The notes under the pieces were generated by a model, which worked only from the letters and a program-made list of their open reading frames with translations, made no database searches and was not told the DNA's origin. A stretch of 64,000 bases of DNA. Source: Devosia algicola. Lineage in GTDB: Bacteria; Pseudomonadota; Alphaproteobacteria; Rhizobiales; Devosiaceae. The DNA is taken from the NCBI RefSeq assembly GCF_028816455.1, contig NZ_CP118246.1:744001-808000 (forward strand), in the 5' to 3' direction. A program made the position numbers and the translations under genes. Below, piece after piece: positions 21,673-32,593 of this stretch; the first letter of the stretch is position 1; each line of letters begins with the position of its first letter.

Positions 21673-23014
21673 CTAGGCCAACATCATGACGGGGTTCTCG
21701 ATTAACCCCTTGAAAACACCCAGAACCTCGGCACCAAGAGCGCCATCGACAGCCCGATGATCGCACGATAGCGTTACGGTCATGAAGGTCCCCACCTTGA
21801 CCTGCCCTTTGTCGGCATAAACGCGCTCGTCGCCCACGCCAACAGCCAAAATGGTCCCGTGGGGCGGATTGATCACCGCCGAAAAATGCTTGATGCCAAA
21901 CATGCCAAGGTTTGATACCGCAGTGGCGCCGCCTTGATATTCGTGTGGTGCCAGTTTTTTGGATTTGGAACGGCCCGCCAAATCCTTCACTTCATCCGAA
22001 ATTTCGCGCAACGTCTTGGTGTCGCAGGATCTTACGACCGGCGTAAACAGCCCACCCGGCACGGCGACCGCAACCGCGACATCTGATCGCTTGTGGTAGA
22101 GGATCGAGATCTTCGGCCCATGTGGCATTGGCAAGCGGCACTCGCTGTAGCGCGACCGCCCAGGCCTTCATGACAAAGTCATTGACCGAAAGCTTGAAAC
22201 TCGGCTTGCCCTCTTTCGATTTTGGCGCTGTCGCATTGATCTGTTCACGCGCCGCCAACAGGGCATCGATCTGGCAATCGAGTGACAGATAAAAGTGCGG
22301 GATCGTCTGTTTGGCTTCAGTCAGACGCGCCGCAACAACCTTGCGCATCCCGTCATTGGCCACAATCTCGTAACTGCCCTCGGGATAAAGCGCCATCACC
22401 TGCGCCTTGCTCATCCCACCTGCAACTGTGGCTCCAGTGGGCGCCGAAGCGCTGGCTTTGGTCGCCCCTTTGCCGGATTTGGCCGCCTCAACGTCCGCCT
22501 TGATGACGCGCCCGTGCGGGCCCGAGCCCGCGATCGAAGCTACATCAAGACCGGCTTCCTTTGCCAGACGACGCGCCAGAGGCGACGCGAACACTTTTTC
22601 GCCCTCTGCTCTCGGTGCCGCTGCCTTTGGGGCGGTGCTAGCAGATGGTTGTGTAGAGGCCTTTTCGCCAGACTGCGGCGTCTCTGCCTTTTGGGTTTCC
22701 GCTTTGGAGGAAGGGGCCGGTTCGGGCTTTTTAGCGGTGGCTGAGGACTTAATGTCGTCAGCGCTCTCGCCTTCCTCCAGCAACACGGCAATCACGGCAT
22801 TCACTGCAACATTGTCTGTACCCTCGGCCACGACGATTTTGCCAATCTTGCCCTCGTCCACAGCCTCAACTTCCATCGTCGCCTTGTCGGTTTCGATTTC
22901 GGCGATGACATCACCAGAGGAAACGCTATCGCCCTCCTTGACGTGCCATTTGGCGAGTTTGCCTTCCTCCATGGTCGGGGAAAGCGCCGGCATGGTAATT
23001 TCGATCGGCATCAA
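21673..23014 (-). CDS. pdhC: Pyruvate dehydrogenase E2 (dihydrolipoyl acetyltransferase), one-base frame break
   Basis: 446 residues after repair. Order: lipoyl domain ([12 protein letters not shown], lipoyl lysine), an Ala/Pro/Lys linker, peripheral-subunit-binding domain ([19 protein letters not shown]), then the catalytic domain ending in the active site [15 protein letters not shown]. The break is at plus-strand GAGATC 22106-22111 (coding GATCTCG): one base removed gives [20 protein letters not shown]. Acetyl transfer from E1 to CoA. Downstream of pdhB in the operon. Confidence 0.94.
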
Positions 23015-23023
23015 AACTCTCCC

Positions 23024-24416
23024 TTACGAACGGTAGGTTACGGCATTGACCGCCGCAATAACGTCATCGACATGGGGCAGCGCCAGCTTTTCAAGATTGG
23101 CTGCATAAGGCATCGGTACATCCTTACCTGTAACCCGCATTACCGGGGCATCCAGATAGTCGAATGCCTGCTCGTTCACCTGAGCAGAAATCTCGGCCCC
23201 GATACCCCCCTGCGGCCAACCCTCCTCAACAGTCACCAGGCGTCCGGTCTTTTTGACCGAGGCAATGACACTGTCGATATCCATCGGACGCAACGTACGC
23301 AAATCGATTAATTCAACATCAACCCCAGCCGCGACGAGTTTCTCGGTTGCCTGGGTTGCATATCGCATACCCATCGAAAACGAGACAATGGTCACGTCGG
23401 CGCCCGTTCGGGCAATGCGCGCCTTGCCAATCGGCAACACGAAATCATCGACTTGGGGCACTTCACCCGTCGAGCCATACAAAATTTCGTTCTCGAGAAA
23501 CACGACCGGATTGGGTGATCGGATCGCGGCCTTGAGCAAGCCCTTCGCGTCTGCCGCGCTATAGGGCGCGATCACGGTCAATCCTGGCACATGAGAATAC
23601 CACGCCGAATAATCCTGACTGTGCTGCGCACCAACGCGTGAGGCCACGCCGTTAGGACCACGGAACACTATCGGCGCGGCAACCTGTCCGCCCGACATGT
23701 ATAATTGCTTGGCGGCAGAGTTGATAATTTGATCAATCGCCTGCATGGCAAAGTTCCATGTCATGAACTCGACCACCGGCTTCAGGCCGGCGAATGCGGC
23801 CCCGATCGCAAGACCGGTGAACCCATGCTCGGTGATGGGCGTATCGACCACCCGCTCTGCACCGAATTCCTCAAGCAGGTTCTGCGTAATCTTGTAGGCG
23901 CCCTGATACTCGGCCACCTCTTCGCCGATAATGAAAACGTCCTTGTCGCGGCGCAGTTCCTCCGCCATTGCTTCATTCAAGGCCTGCCGAACCGTCATCT
24001 CGACCATCTCGACGTCGTCGGGAAGATCGGGATCGCTGTCGGGCACAAACTTTGGCGCTGCCGCAGTCTCTTGCAGGCTCGGCGTCGTCACCATTGTGAG
24101 CATTGTCAGCATTTGCTGCTGGCGCTTCCGCAGGTTCAGGAACCGTTTCGGCCACCTTCAGGTCTTCCGCCTTCTCACCCTCGACAAGGACTATGGCTAT
24201 TGGCGTATTGACCTTGACGTTGTCGGTGCCTTCCGACACCAGCAATTTATTGACGATGCCGCTGTCCACTGACTCAACTTCCATCGTGGCTTTGTCGGTC
24301 TCGATCTCGGCCAGCACATCACCAGGTGAAACACTGTCACCCTCTTTGACGAGCCATTTGGAAAGTTTGCCCTCTTCCATCGTCGGGGACAACGCAGGCA
24401 TCAAGATATTTGGCAT
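23024..24416 (-). CDS. pdhB: Pyruvate dehydrogenase E1 beta subunit with N-terminal lipoyl domain, one-base frame break
   Basis: 463 residues after repair. Residues 1-80 are a lipoyl domain nearly identical to that of E2 ([32 protein letters not shown]), a hallmark of alphaproteobacterial E1-beta. The transketolase-like region follows ([37 protein letters not shown]). The frame breaks in the linker at AGGCTC 24075-24080; AGCTC gives [17 protein letters not shown]. Without repair the two halves look like separate genes. Adjacent to pdhA, with which it forms the E1 heterotetramer. Confidence 0.94.
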
Positions 24417-24515
24417 TCAACTCTCCTGCCGAAACGTCCGGGCATCAAGCGCATGGACGAGCGGGAACCGCAATTAATAGACAAACCAAAACGGAATATT
24501 CCGACACCAGATTCG

Positions 24516-25535
24516 CTACGCGCCAATCGTAATATCGGTCCACAACTCCGAGGCGTCCGGCTCAGGATCGTTCGTTGCAAAATCGGCCGCCTCGGTAACG
24601 ATGGCGCGAATTTTGGTTTCGATTTCCTTGAGTTCCTCTTCGGTCGCGTGCTTCTCTTCAATAATACGCGCCTTGACCTGCTCGATCGGGTCGCGCTCCT
24701 GCCGGTATTTGGTCACTTCATCCTTGGTCCGGTATTTGGCCGGATCTGACATGGAATGCCCGCGATAACGGTAGGTCAGCATCTCAAGAATATACGGGCC
24801 CTTACCAGCACGCGCGTGCGCAATCGCCCGTTCAGCGGCGTCATGAACCAACCGGACGTCCATGCCATCCACCTGCTCGCCGGGAATGTCAAAAGATTGG
24901 CCACGCTGCGAAAAATCGGTGGTCGCCGACGAACGCTCGACCGATGTGCCCATGGCGTATTTATTGTTCTCGATCACATAGACCACGGGGAGGTTCCAGA
25001 GCTTGGCCATATTAAAACTCTCATAGACCTGTCCCTGATTGGCCGCACCATCACCGAAATAGGTGATGCTGACCGTATCGTCACCGCGATATTTGTTCGC
25101 AAAAGCCAATCCGGTTCCGAGCGATACTTGAGCGCCCACGATGCCATTACCGCCGTAAAATTTGTGCTCAAGCGAAAACATGTGCATTGAACCGCCCTTG
25201 CCGCCCGACAGCCCACCGGCGCGACCGGTCAACTCGGCCATGACCCCACGCGGCTCCAACCCCATCACCAGCATGTGCCCATGATCGCGGTAGCCGGTAA
25301 TCTGCGCGTCCTCACCCTTCTTGGACGCCATGGTGACGCCGGTGACAACTGCCTCCTGACCAATGTATAAATGGCAAAATCCGCCGATCAGGCCCATGCC
25401 GTACATTTGTCCGGCTTTCTCCTCAAAACGCCGGATCAACAGCATCTCCTGATACGCTGCGAGTTCCTGCTCCTTGGTGAACTGGGGGGTATTTGATTGC
25501 GTCTTGGCATTGGTGGCCACAGCCTTACGCGCCAT
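24516..25535 (-). CDS. pdhA: Pyruvate dehydrogenase E1 alpha subunit
   Basis: 339 residues, intact. The thiamine diphosphate motif is GDGAANQGQVYE...VIENN; the phosphorylation-loop region reads YRYRGHSMSDPAKYRT. It decarboxylates pyruvate and acylates the lipoyl groups with PdhB. First pdh gene after ftsB and last upstream of pdhB (99-base gap). The C terminus is somewhat extended and acidic (NDPEPDASELWTDITIGA). Confidence 0.96.
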   Translation of the reverse strand: MARKAVATNAKTQSNTPQFTKEQELAAYQEMLLIRRFEEKAGQMYGMGLIGGFCHLYIGQEAVVTGVTMASKKGEDAQITGYRDHGHMLVMGLEPRGVMAELTGRAGGLSGGKGGSMHMFSLEHKFYGGNGIVGAQVSLGTGLAFANKYRGDDTVSITYFGDGAANQGQVYESFNMAKLWNLPVVYVIENNKYAMGTSVERSSATTDFSQRGQSFDIPGEQVDGMDVRLVHDAAERAIAHARAGKGPYILEMLTYRYRGHSMSDPAKYRTKDEVTKYRQERDPIEQVKARIIEEKHATEEELKEIETKIRAIVTEAADFATNDPEPDASELWTDITIGA

Positions 25536-25675
25536 CTGTCACACTCCGGATCATTTGAGTTTACCGCAAGGCCAATCTGCCCCGTCGGCTCACCCTAACA
25601 CAACCCCGAAATGGACAATAGCGATCATAAGTGCGCCAAACGATGGGTATAACGAGTTGTTATTAATCACATAAT

Positions 25676-26047
25676 TCAGTTTAACTGATTTTCAGATAAA
25701 ATTTGTGATGAACTCGATAATGGTTTACCTGTAGTCGGATCCACCAGTATGATTACGTCATTGGCATCGGCCATATTGAGCAACGCCCGAGCTTTCTCGG
25801 TAATAATATCAGGGTCAAGACGATCTGCATTGAGTAGCGTCGCTCGATGTCGATAAGAATCTATTTCCGCCTGAAGGGCCGCCGACTGTCCACTGAGTCG
25901 CTTGATGTCGACCAACATATCCTCGCGACTTTCAATGCCGTACTGTCCGCTGATGGCAGAAAACGCCAGATATCCCATAAAGCCCAGAAGCGCCATGGAC
26001 AGAGCCAGCGGGCGCCAGAAGGGTGGACGTTTCAATCGGGTGGACAT
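25676..26047 (-). CDS. ftsB: FtsB/DivIC-type cell division protein
   Basis: 123 residues. Short cytoplasmic N terminus, one transmembrane segment (LALSMALLGFMGYLAFSAI), then a periplasmic coiled coil (DMLVDIKRLSGQSAALQAEI) and the family's C-terminal region (LNADRLDPDIITEKARALLN). It belongs to the FtsQBL subcomplex of the divisome. Location directly upstream of pdhA is conserved in alphaproteobacteria. The frame is intact. Confidence 0.9.
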   Translation of the reverse strand: MSTRLKRPPFWRPLALSMALLGFMGYLAFSAISGQYGIESREDMLVDIKRLSGQSAALQAEIDSYRHRATLLNADRLDPDIITEKARALLNMADANDVIILVDPTTGKPLSSSSQILSENQLN

Positions 26048-26118
26048 TGGCTATTACCGGCGTTGAATTGCCCGATTATTCACCACAATGCCTTAACGCC
26101 ACGTTGCCTGAATGGCGT

Positions 26119-26437
26119 TTATCCCCCGACGACAAAATCAAGGCTCCATAAAGTCCTCAACCTCGGGCACCCATCGATTTTTAACAAAGGCGGCGTGATC
26201 GGGATGCTGGTTATAGGCCTCGTAGTCCGCCCGCGTCGCAAATTCCATCACGAAGCCAAAGCGATAATGGGCCTTGGGGCTGACTTGGTGCAGATTCTCA
26301 AACTCTAATACTCCGGGAATTTGCCCCAGGATCGACGCATCATGAATAAATGCCCTTTCCTGCTCGGACCCCTCGGCGTGCTTGAGCGTGAATACCACCG
26401 AATGACGAATTCGTGTCTCGGTCAGTGCTGACATCAA
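26119..26437 (-). CDS. Stress-responsive A/B-barrel (Dabb) domain protein, probable one-base break at the end
   Basis: Small dimeric alpha/beta-barrel protein (IRHSVVFTLKHAEGSEQERAF ... YRFGFVMEFATRADYEAYNQHP ... VPEVEDFM). As written it ends FMEP at 26138; if AGGCTC at 26141-26146 has a surplus base like the other sites, it ends FMELDFVVGG at 26119, closer to the usual Dabb C terminus (about 105 residues). Function unknown beyond the fold. Begins just after the restored maeB stop. The family call is good; the exact end is inferred. Confidence 0.75.
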
Positions 26438-28712
26438 TCAACCGTCCAAGGCTCAGCGAGTCCGTGGCGGCAATGGCCGCCACATTGACAATGCCTCGAC
26501 TTGTGGTTGATGGCGTCAGAATATGAGCAGGCGCGCGCGGCCCCATCAAGATCGGACCGACTGACAGGCCATTGTTCATTTCCTTGAGCAGCGTCATCGA
26601 CAGGTTGGCCGCATCAAGATTTGGAAAAATCAACAGATTGGCCTCGCCGTTCAAAATACTGTCTGGAATGTAGCGCTCGCGCAAATCCTGGTTAAGCGCC
26701 AGATCGCCCTGCATTTCTCCCTCGACAATCATATCAGGCGCAATTGCTTTCAACTTTTTATATGCATTTCGCATCTTGTACGCGCTGTCGCCATCGCGGG
26801 ATCCAAAATTGGAATAGCTGAGTAACGCCACCTTGGCTTCTATGCTGAAGCGTTTGAGGTGATCGCGAGCCTGCAGCGCAATGCCAACGATTTCGTCTGG
26901 TGTAGGATCAAGATTTACATAGGTATCAGCCAGGAAAAATGCGCCATTTGGCATAATGAGCATCGACATAGCCGACACATCGCTCACACCATCCTGCAGC
27001 CCGATGATGGAGCGGATATCGCGTACATGCTTTATGTAGCGCCCTTGCAGACCGCAAATCAGGCCATCTGCCTCGCCGCGTTTAACCGCCAGGGCACCGA
27101 TTACTGTGGTGTTGGTACGCACCACCTGACGCGCCGTATCTGGCGTCACCCCACTCCGGCCCACAACCGAGTGGAACAATGCCACATAGTCGCGATATCT
27201 CGGATCATCCTCGGGGTTGATGATCTCGAAATCTGTACCGGGGCGCAGATTGAGGCCAAATCGTTCAATTCTTGCCTCGATCACGGCGGGCCGACCGATC
27301 AAAATTGGCCGTGCGATATGATCTTCGAGCAACACCTGCGCCGCGCGCAATACGCGCTCATCTTCGCCATCGGAAAATACGATGCGCTTGTTCTGCCCTT
27401 GGGCCCGTTCGACAATAGGCTTCATCACCAAGCCGGAACGGAAGACGAAACGATTGAGCGTGTCGCCATAGGCCCGGAAATCTTCAATCGGACGACGGGC
27501 AACGCCGGACTCCATTGCGGCACGCGCCACCGCCGGCGCGATTCGCAAAATTAGCCGCTGATCGAATGGATTGGGTATGATGTGGTCCGCGCCAAATACG
27601 GCTGGCGAGCCTGACGGTGACACTTCAAGACCAGGCTCATGTGCAAGCCGGGCAATCGCCCTGACCGCTGCCAGTTTCATCTCTTCGTTGATGATCGTGG
27701 CGCCGACGTCAAGCGCCCCACGGAATATAAACGGAAAACAGAGGACGTTGTTGACTTGGTTGGGGTAATCGGACCGCCCGGTGCAAACCATGGCATCGGG
27801 TCGGGTTTCCTTCGCCAACTCGGGCATAATTTCAGGATTAGGATTGGCCAATGCCAGAATCAACGGGCGCGGCGCCATCACCTTCAACATTTCGGGCTTG
27901 AGAACGCCAGCCGCAGACAGCCCTATAAAAATGTCAGCCCCGTCGATGACCTCGGCCAACGTGGTTGCCTCACTCTGCCGTCGGAACTGTCCGCGCCATT
28001 TATCATTTACGTCATTGCGTTTGTGCGTGACCAGGCCATCCTTGTCCGCAACCCAGATACTGTCGTGACGGGCGCCTAGTGCCACGAGCACGTTCAGGCA
28101 CGCGATCGCAGCAGCGCCAGCCCCGGACGCACAAATCTTGACCTCTTCGATCTTTTTGCCCGCCAGCTCGAGCCCGTTCATCACTGCCGCGCCGACGATA
28201 ATCGCCGTACCGTGCTGATCATCGTGAAAAACCGGAATGCTCATGCGCTCGCGCAGCGCCTCTTCTATCTCAAAGCAATCCGGCGCCTTGATATCTTCCA
28301 GATTGATACCGCCAAATGTCGGCCACAGCGGCGCTACTACCTCTATGAATTTTTTGGGATCTGTCTCGTCGATCTCGATGTCAAATACATCAATGCCTGC
28401 AAACTTTTTGAACAGGACGGCCTTGCCTTCCATTACCGGCTTGGATGCCAGTGCCCCAATATTGCCAAGGCCAAGAACAGCGGTACCATTGGAGATAACG
28501 GCCACGAGATTGCCACGCGAGGTGTATTTGAACACCGCATCTGGCGCTTCGGCGATTTCTTCACACGGTGCGGCAACACCGGGAGAATAGGCAAGCGCGA
28601 GGTCCCGCTGGTTTCCCAATGGTTTGGTCGCTTGAATTTCCAGCTTACCCGGCTTTGGAAACTCATGGAAATGCAGCGCGGCGTCACGCAACGCCTTGCG
28701 CTGCTCAGTCAT
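26438..28712 (-). CDS. maeB: NADP-dependent malic enzyme MaeB (malic enzyme + phosphotransacetylase-like domain)
   Basis: About 757 residues. Malic enzyme domain ([47 protein letters not shown]) followed by a phosphate acetyltransferase-like domain ([21 protein letters not shown] ... [12 protein letters not shown]), the layout of MaeB. As written it runs on into the Dabb gene; removing one base from AGGCTC 26449-26454 ends it ATDSLSLDG at 26438, directly before the Dabb ATG. Start ATG 28712 ([19 protein letters not shown]) is preferred over 28799 because family members begin there. Oxidative decarboxylation of malate to pyruvate, feeding the nearby pdh complex. Confidence 0.92.
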
Positions 28713-28845
28713 ATCCGATGACACAGATAACTCCTCCAACCGTTCCCCACACGCTACGACCGTGTCGATCAGCGCGCTGTAGTCCGTTCGTGCCACCAAA
28801 TCATTCAGAAATAAAGGGCATGACGCAGTTCACCGGGCAAATCGG

Positions 28846-30447
28846 TTACGCTGCCTGCTCAATCACCGCGCCAATACGCTGTCTTGGTACCTGGGTAGCG
28901 TGCAGTGCCAGCGCCAACTCCTTGAAAGCGCCAACCTTAAGGGCTGGCGCAAATATGAAACCCTGTGCCTGCGTCACATCATGCGCACGCAGGTAAATCG
29001 CCTGCGCCTCGGTTTCGACTCCCTCGGCGACCACTTCGGTCCCCAGCCTGTGTGCCATGGTAATTAGGCCATCCAATACCGGCACCTGGGTTACACCGTC
29101 CTGGATCATGTTCACAAAAACCCGGTCAATTTTGATGATATCAACGCCAAGCGTCTGAATATACTCGAGGTTCGAGTGGCCCGTACCAACATCATCCATC
29201 GCCAGTCTGGCGCCCAGAGCATGCAATCCGGAAATAACACTCAGTGCCTGCGCCGAATTCGCCAATGGCCGCCGCTCGGTGATTTCAAACACCAATTGCC
29301 GAAAACCGACGTTTGAGCCACCGAATATGGCCTCTACGTCTTCGACAATTGATCCGTCGCGGAAATGCCCTTCAAACAAATTGATCGCAATTTTCATTGT
29401 CGGCATACGCAGGCAAATATCCTGCAGGTCCAGCTTAACCTGCTGCATCAGCGACAAGGTCATGGGGATCGCAAGACCCGTTACCTCGGCGTAGTCGATA
29501 AAGGCACCGGGAGGAACCACTTCCCCATTTCGCTTTTCCCAGCGACAGAGCACTTCGCACCCTTCCAACGCGCCGGTCTTCAAGTTGATCACGGGCTGGT
29601 AATACGGCTTCAACTCGCCTTTGGCGATTGCACGTTCAAGATCGAAGGCGGGTACTTTCGAGCGCCGAACATATTTCAACGCCAGGATCAGAAAACTGCC
29701 GCTCATAATACAGGCAATGATCGTAAAACCGACATCAAGGTCAGCATAACCCGCCCGCACGATGGCAAACGGTACCGCCGCCTCGGCGCGAAGCGGCAAT
29801 ACCCCCGCGAAGGACAAGCCCGACACAAACTCGGCGCTGGTGGTCCGGCGATCAAACGCCTGCGGGTCGCCAACAGTCAGAATTGGTGTGCCGTTGGTCA
29901 ACACCACACGGATCATTGCCGCAGGTTGCAAGTCGGCGCCCAGTGTTTGGGTACCCTGCCCCAATAGCGGCATGAAAACCGAAATTCGACGACTCTGGCT
30001 GAAGGTCTGGGTAATTTTCAGCGCAGGCATCGATAAATCGCCAAGTTTGACGACGGTGATGGTTTCTGTGTGCCCTGGGACCGGCAGACTTTCCGAAATT
30101 GGCGAATAAATGACCTGTCGACCAAAGGCGTCGCAATATTGCACGCCGTCAGAATTCTCGACGAGCACCTGCTTCAAATTGAGACTATCGTCGATCTCCC
30201 GCTGCGCATTGGAAACGAATGTCGGCGTGCAGAGCGAGGGGCTGTCCGCAATTATGTTTCGTAACGACGCGATTGCGCTGTCTGTTGTTAACTCGATTTG
30301 ATTGGTTATCGCGGTAACGGCCTGTTGCGTATTATTTTTTTCACGCTCGCGAACGTAGTTGTCCAGCAGGTAATCAACCCCGAATATAGGTAAGAACGCC
30401 AGGATGGCGCCCACCAACATCAGAATATGTGAGTATCTCCACTGCAA
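28846..30447 (-). CDS. Membrane EAL-domain cyclic-di-GMP phosphodiesterase with CSS-like periplasmic sensor
   Basis: 533 residues. N-terminal transmembrane helix (ILMLVGAILAFLPIFGVDYL), a periplasmic domain of about 200 residues with two cysteines (SPSLCTPTF, GVQYCDAFG) resembling CSS-motif sensors, a second helix (FTIIACIMSGSFLILALKYV), then an EAL domain. The signature is EVLCRW instead of EALLRW; the late motifs MDDVGTGHSNL, IKIDRVFV and VAEGVETEAQA are intact, so hydrolysis of c-di-GMP is plausible. No GGDEF domain. Disulfide-linked sensing by the cysteine pair is an inference from the family. Confidence 0.88.
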   Translation of the reverse strand: MQWRYSHILMLVGAILAFLPIFGVDYLLDNYVREREKNNTQQAVTAITNQIELTTDSAIASLRNIIADSPSLCTPTFVSNAQREIDDSLNLKQVLVENSDGVQYCDAFGRQVIYSPISESLPVPGHTETITVVKLGDLSMPALKITQTFSQSRRISVFMPLLGQGTQTLGADLQPAAMIRVVLTNGTPILTVGDPQAFDRRTTSAEFVSGLSFAGVLPLRAEAAVPFAIVRAGYADLDVGFTIIACIMSGSFLILALKYVRRSKVPAFDLERAIAKGELKPYYQPVINLKTGALEGCEVLCRWEKRNGEVVPPGAFIDYAEVTGLAIPMTLSLMQQVKLDLQDICLRMPTMKIAINLFEGHFRDGSIVEDVEAIFGGSNVGFRQLVFEITERRPLANSAQALSVISGLHALGARLAMDDVGTGHSNLEYIQTLGVDIIKIDRVFVNMIQDGVTQVPVLDGLITMAHRLGTEVVAEGVETEAQAIYLRAHDVTQAQGFIFAPALKVGAFKELALALHATQVPRQRIGAVIEQAA

Positions 30448-30555
30448 GCTACGAATCCATAATTCTTAAACCGTACTCTGTGAGTAGCAGTCAGCCTTTA
30501 ATGGACTGTTAATGCTAGTTAAGCATCTCCCAACACCATATCGTCCTCATAAATG

Positions 30556-30584
30556 CCAAAAGGCAGGAGCTTTCACCCCTGCCC
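30556..30584 (-). terminator. Rho-independent terminator of aspS
   Basis: Read on the minus strand: GGCAGG (30583-30578), a 10-base loop, CCTGCC (30567-30562), then TTTT (30561-30558). A 6-bp GC-rich stem with a T-run, 33 bases after the aspS stop at 30617. Confidence 0.7.
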
Positions 30585-30616
30585 TTCAATAAGGATCGTG
30601 GCGCCGAATATGCGGT

Positions 30617-32392
30617 TTATTTGTCTTGTAGATTCAGTCTGATGTGTAATTCGCGGAGTTGGCGGGCTGATGCGGGCGTTGGCGCGCCCATCAACAAATC
30701 TTCAGCCTGTTGATTCATCGGAAATGCGGTGACTTCACGCAGGTTCTGCTCGTGGGTCAAAAGCATGACGATACGATCGACACCGGGCGCAATGCCACCA
30801 TGCGGTGGAGCGCCATATTGCAGAGCACGAAGCATGCCCCCAAACTCGGTCTCCAGATCCGACGCTTTATAGCCAGCAATCTCGAATGCTTTGTACATGA
30901 TGTCGGGGCGATGATTCCGGATGGCGCCGGAACTGAGTTCATAACCATTGCAGACCGAATCATACTGATAGGCCTTGATCGTAAGCGGATCCTGCGATTC
31001 CAACGCTTCCAGCCCGCCCTGTGGCATCGAAAACGGATTGTGCGAGAAATCTATTTTCTTCTCATCCTCGAGCCATTCAAACATTGGGAAGTCCACAATC
31101 CAGCAGAAAGCGAACTGCTCAAGATCCAGCAGGTTGAGATCCACGCCGACCTTGGTCCTTGCGTCGCCGGCAAACTTATAAAACTTGTCCGGGCGGCCGC
31201 AAACGAAAAATACCGCGTCCCCGTCCGACAGGTTCAACTGGTCCCGAATCGCAGCCGTTCTGTCTTCGCCGATGTTTTTTGCTATCGGTCCAGACCCCGC
31301 CCCATCCTTGAAGAATATATAGCCAAGTCCGGGCTGCCCCTCGCCCTGCGCCCAAGCGTTCATCCGGTCGCAAAACGCACGGCTGCCGCCGGTTGGCGCG
31401 GGTATGGCCCAGACCTCGACTTTGGGGTCGTTGGCAATCTGACCGGCAAATATCTTGAAACCAGAACCGGCAAACTGCTCGGTAACCGCCTGCATCTCAA
31501 TGGGATTGCGCAGATCAGGCTTGTCAGTGCCAAATTTGCGGATGGCCTCGAGATAGGGTATGCGCGGGAAATCTTGCGTCACCCGCCACCCGTTGCCAAA
31601 CTCTTCAAAAATGCCGCGCAGCACCGGCTCTATGGCCTGAAACACGTCCTCCTGCTCGACAAAGCTCATCTCGATATCAAGCTGGGTGAATTCTGCTGCT
31701 CGGTCGGCGCGCCCGTCTTCGTCTCGGAAACAGGTCGCAATCTGGAAATACCGATCGAAACCGGCAATCATCAGCAATTGTTTGAACAATTGGGGTGACT
31801 GAGGCAGGGCATAGAACTTTCCGGGATGCACCCGCGACGGCACCAGAAAATCGCGCGCGCCTTCCGGGCTCGACGCTGTCAGCATCGGGGTTTGATATTC
31901 CATGAACCCACGTTCAACCATGCGGTTACGCAGCGAAGAAATCACCTTGGAACGGGTAACGATATTTCTATGTAGCCGCTCACGACGCAGGTCGAGGAAC
32001 CGATATTTAAGTCGGACGTCCTCTGGATAGTCCTGCTCACCGAATACTGGCAGCGGCAGTTCCACTGCTGAACCAAGCACTTCGAGGGATCGAACATAAA
32101 CCTCGATCGCGCCGGTTGGCAGGTTTGGATTTACCGCATCCGCCGCCCGTGCCTTGACCTCGCCATCGATCTTTATAACCCACTCCGCGCGTACCTCTTC
32201 AGCATCCTTGAAGGCGGGTGAATCGGGATCAATTACGCATTGCGTAATCCCGTAGTGATCCCGAAGATCCATGAATAGTAGTCCGCCATGGTCGCGTATG
32301 CGATGCACCCAGCCGCTGAGCCGTACTGTCTCTCCTGCGTTTTCGGCACTCAGCGCCGCGCAGGTATGGGATCGATAGGGATGATTTGTCAT
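30617..32392 (-). CDS. aspS: Aspartyl-tRNA synthetase
   Basis: 591 residues from the ATG at 32392, which fits the family start [15 protein letters not shown]-terminal OB fold, class II motif 2 ([20 protein letters not shown]), an inserted bacterial GAD domain, and motif 3 ([19 protein letters not shown]). It charges tRNA-Asp; in many bacteria this form also charges tRNA-Asn, and the gene alone cannot decide that. Divergent from rnd across about 200 bases. The frame is intact and carries an unaltered AGCTC at 31663-31667. Confidence 0.96.
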   Translation of the reverse strand: MTNHPYRSHTCAALSAENAGETVRLSGWVHRIRDHGGLLFMDLRDHYGITQCVIDPDSPAFKDAEEVRAEWVIKIDGEVKARAADAVNPNLPTGAIEVYVRSLEVLGSAVELPLPVFGEQDYPEDVRLKYRFLDLRRERLHRNIVTRSKVISSLRNRMVERGFMEYQTPMLTASSPEGARDFLVPSRVHPGKFYALPQSPQLFKQLLMIAGFDRYFQIATCFRDEDGRADRAAEFTQLDIEMSFVEQEDVFQAIEPVLRGIFEEFGNGWRVTQDFPRIPYLEAIRKFGTDKPDLRNPIEMQAVTEQFAGSGFKIFAGQIANDPKVEVWAIPAPTGGSRAFCDRMNAWAQGEGQPGLGYIFFKDGAGSGPIAKNIGEDRTAAIRDQLNLSDGDAVFFVCGRPDKFYKFAGDARTKVGVDLNLLDLEQFAFCWIVDFPMFEWLEDEKKIDFSHNPFSMPQGGLEALESQDPLTIKAYQYDSVCNGYELSSGAIRNHRPDIMYKAFEIAGYKASDLETEFGGMLRALQYGAPPHGGIAPGVDRIVMLLTHEQNLREVTAFPMNQQAEDLLMGAPTPASARQLRELHIRLNLQDK

Positions 32393-32593
32393 GGCGAAAC
32401 CGTTGAAATATGGCCGAAAGCTTGGCCGGGAAAAACGCATGGGCAGCATTGCTTGTCAAGCATTGCGGCCTCTGCGCCCACCCATATCACGGATACACGC
32501 CTAACCAACTCGCATTCCATGACAAATCGCTTCTGGAGTACGGTGGCCTCACCTGATAGTAACACTAAAGCAAATATTGGGACGGACGCCCGC

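Noticed and set aside
23973..24416. Stand-alone lipoyl-domain protein upstream of pdhB
   Set aside because: It is the N-terminal domain of PdhB cut off by the one-base insertion at 24075.
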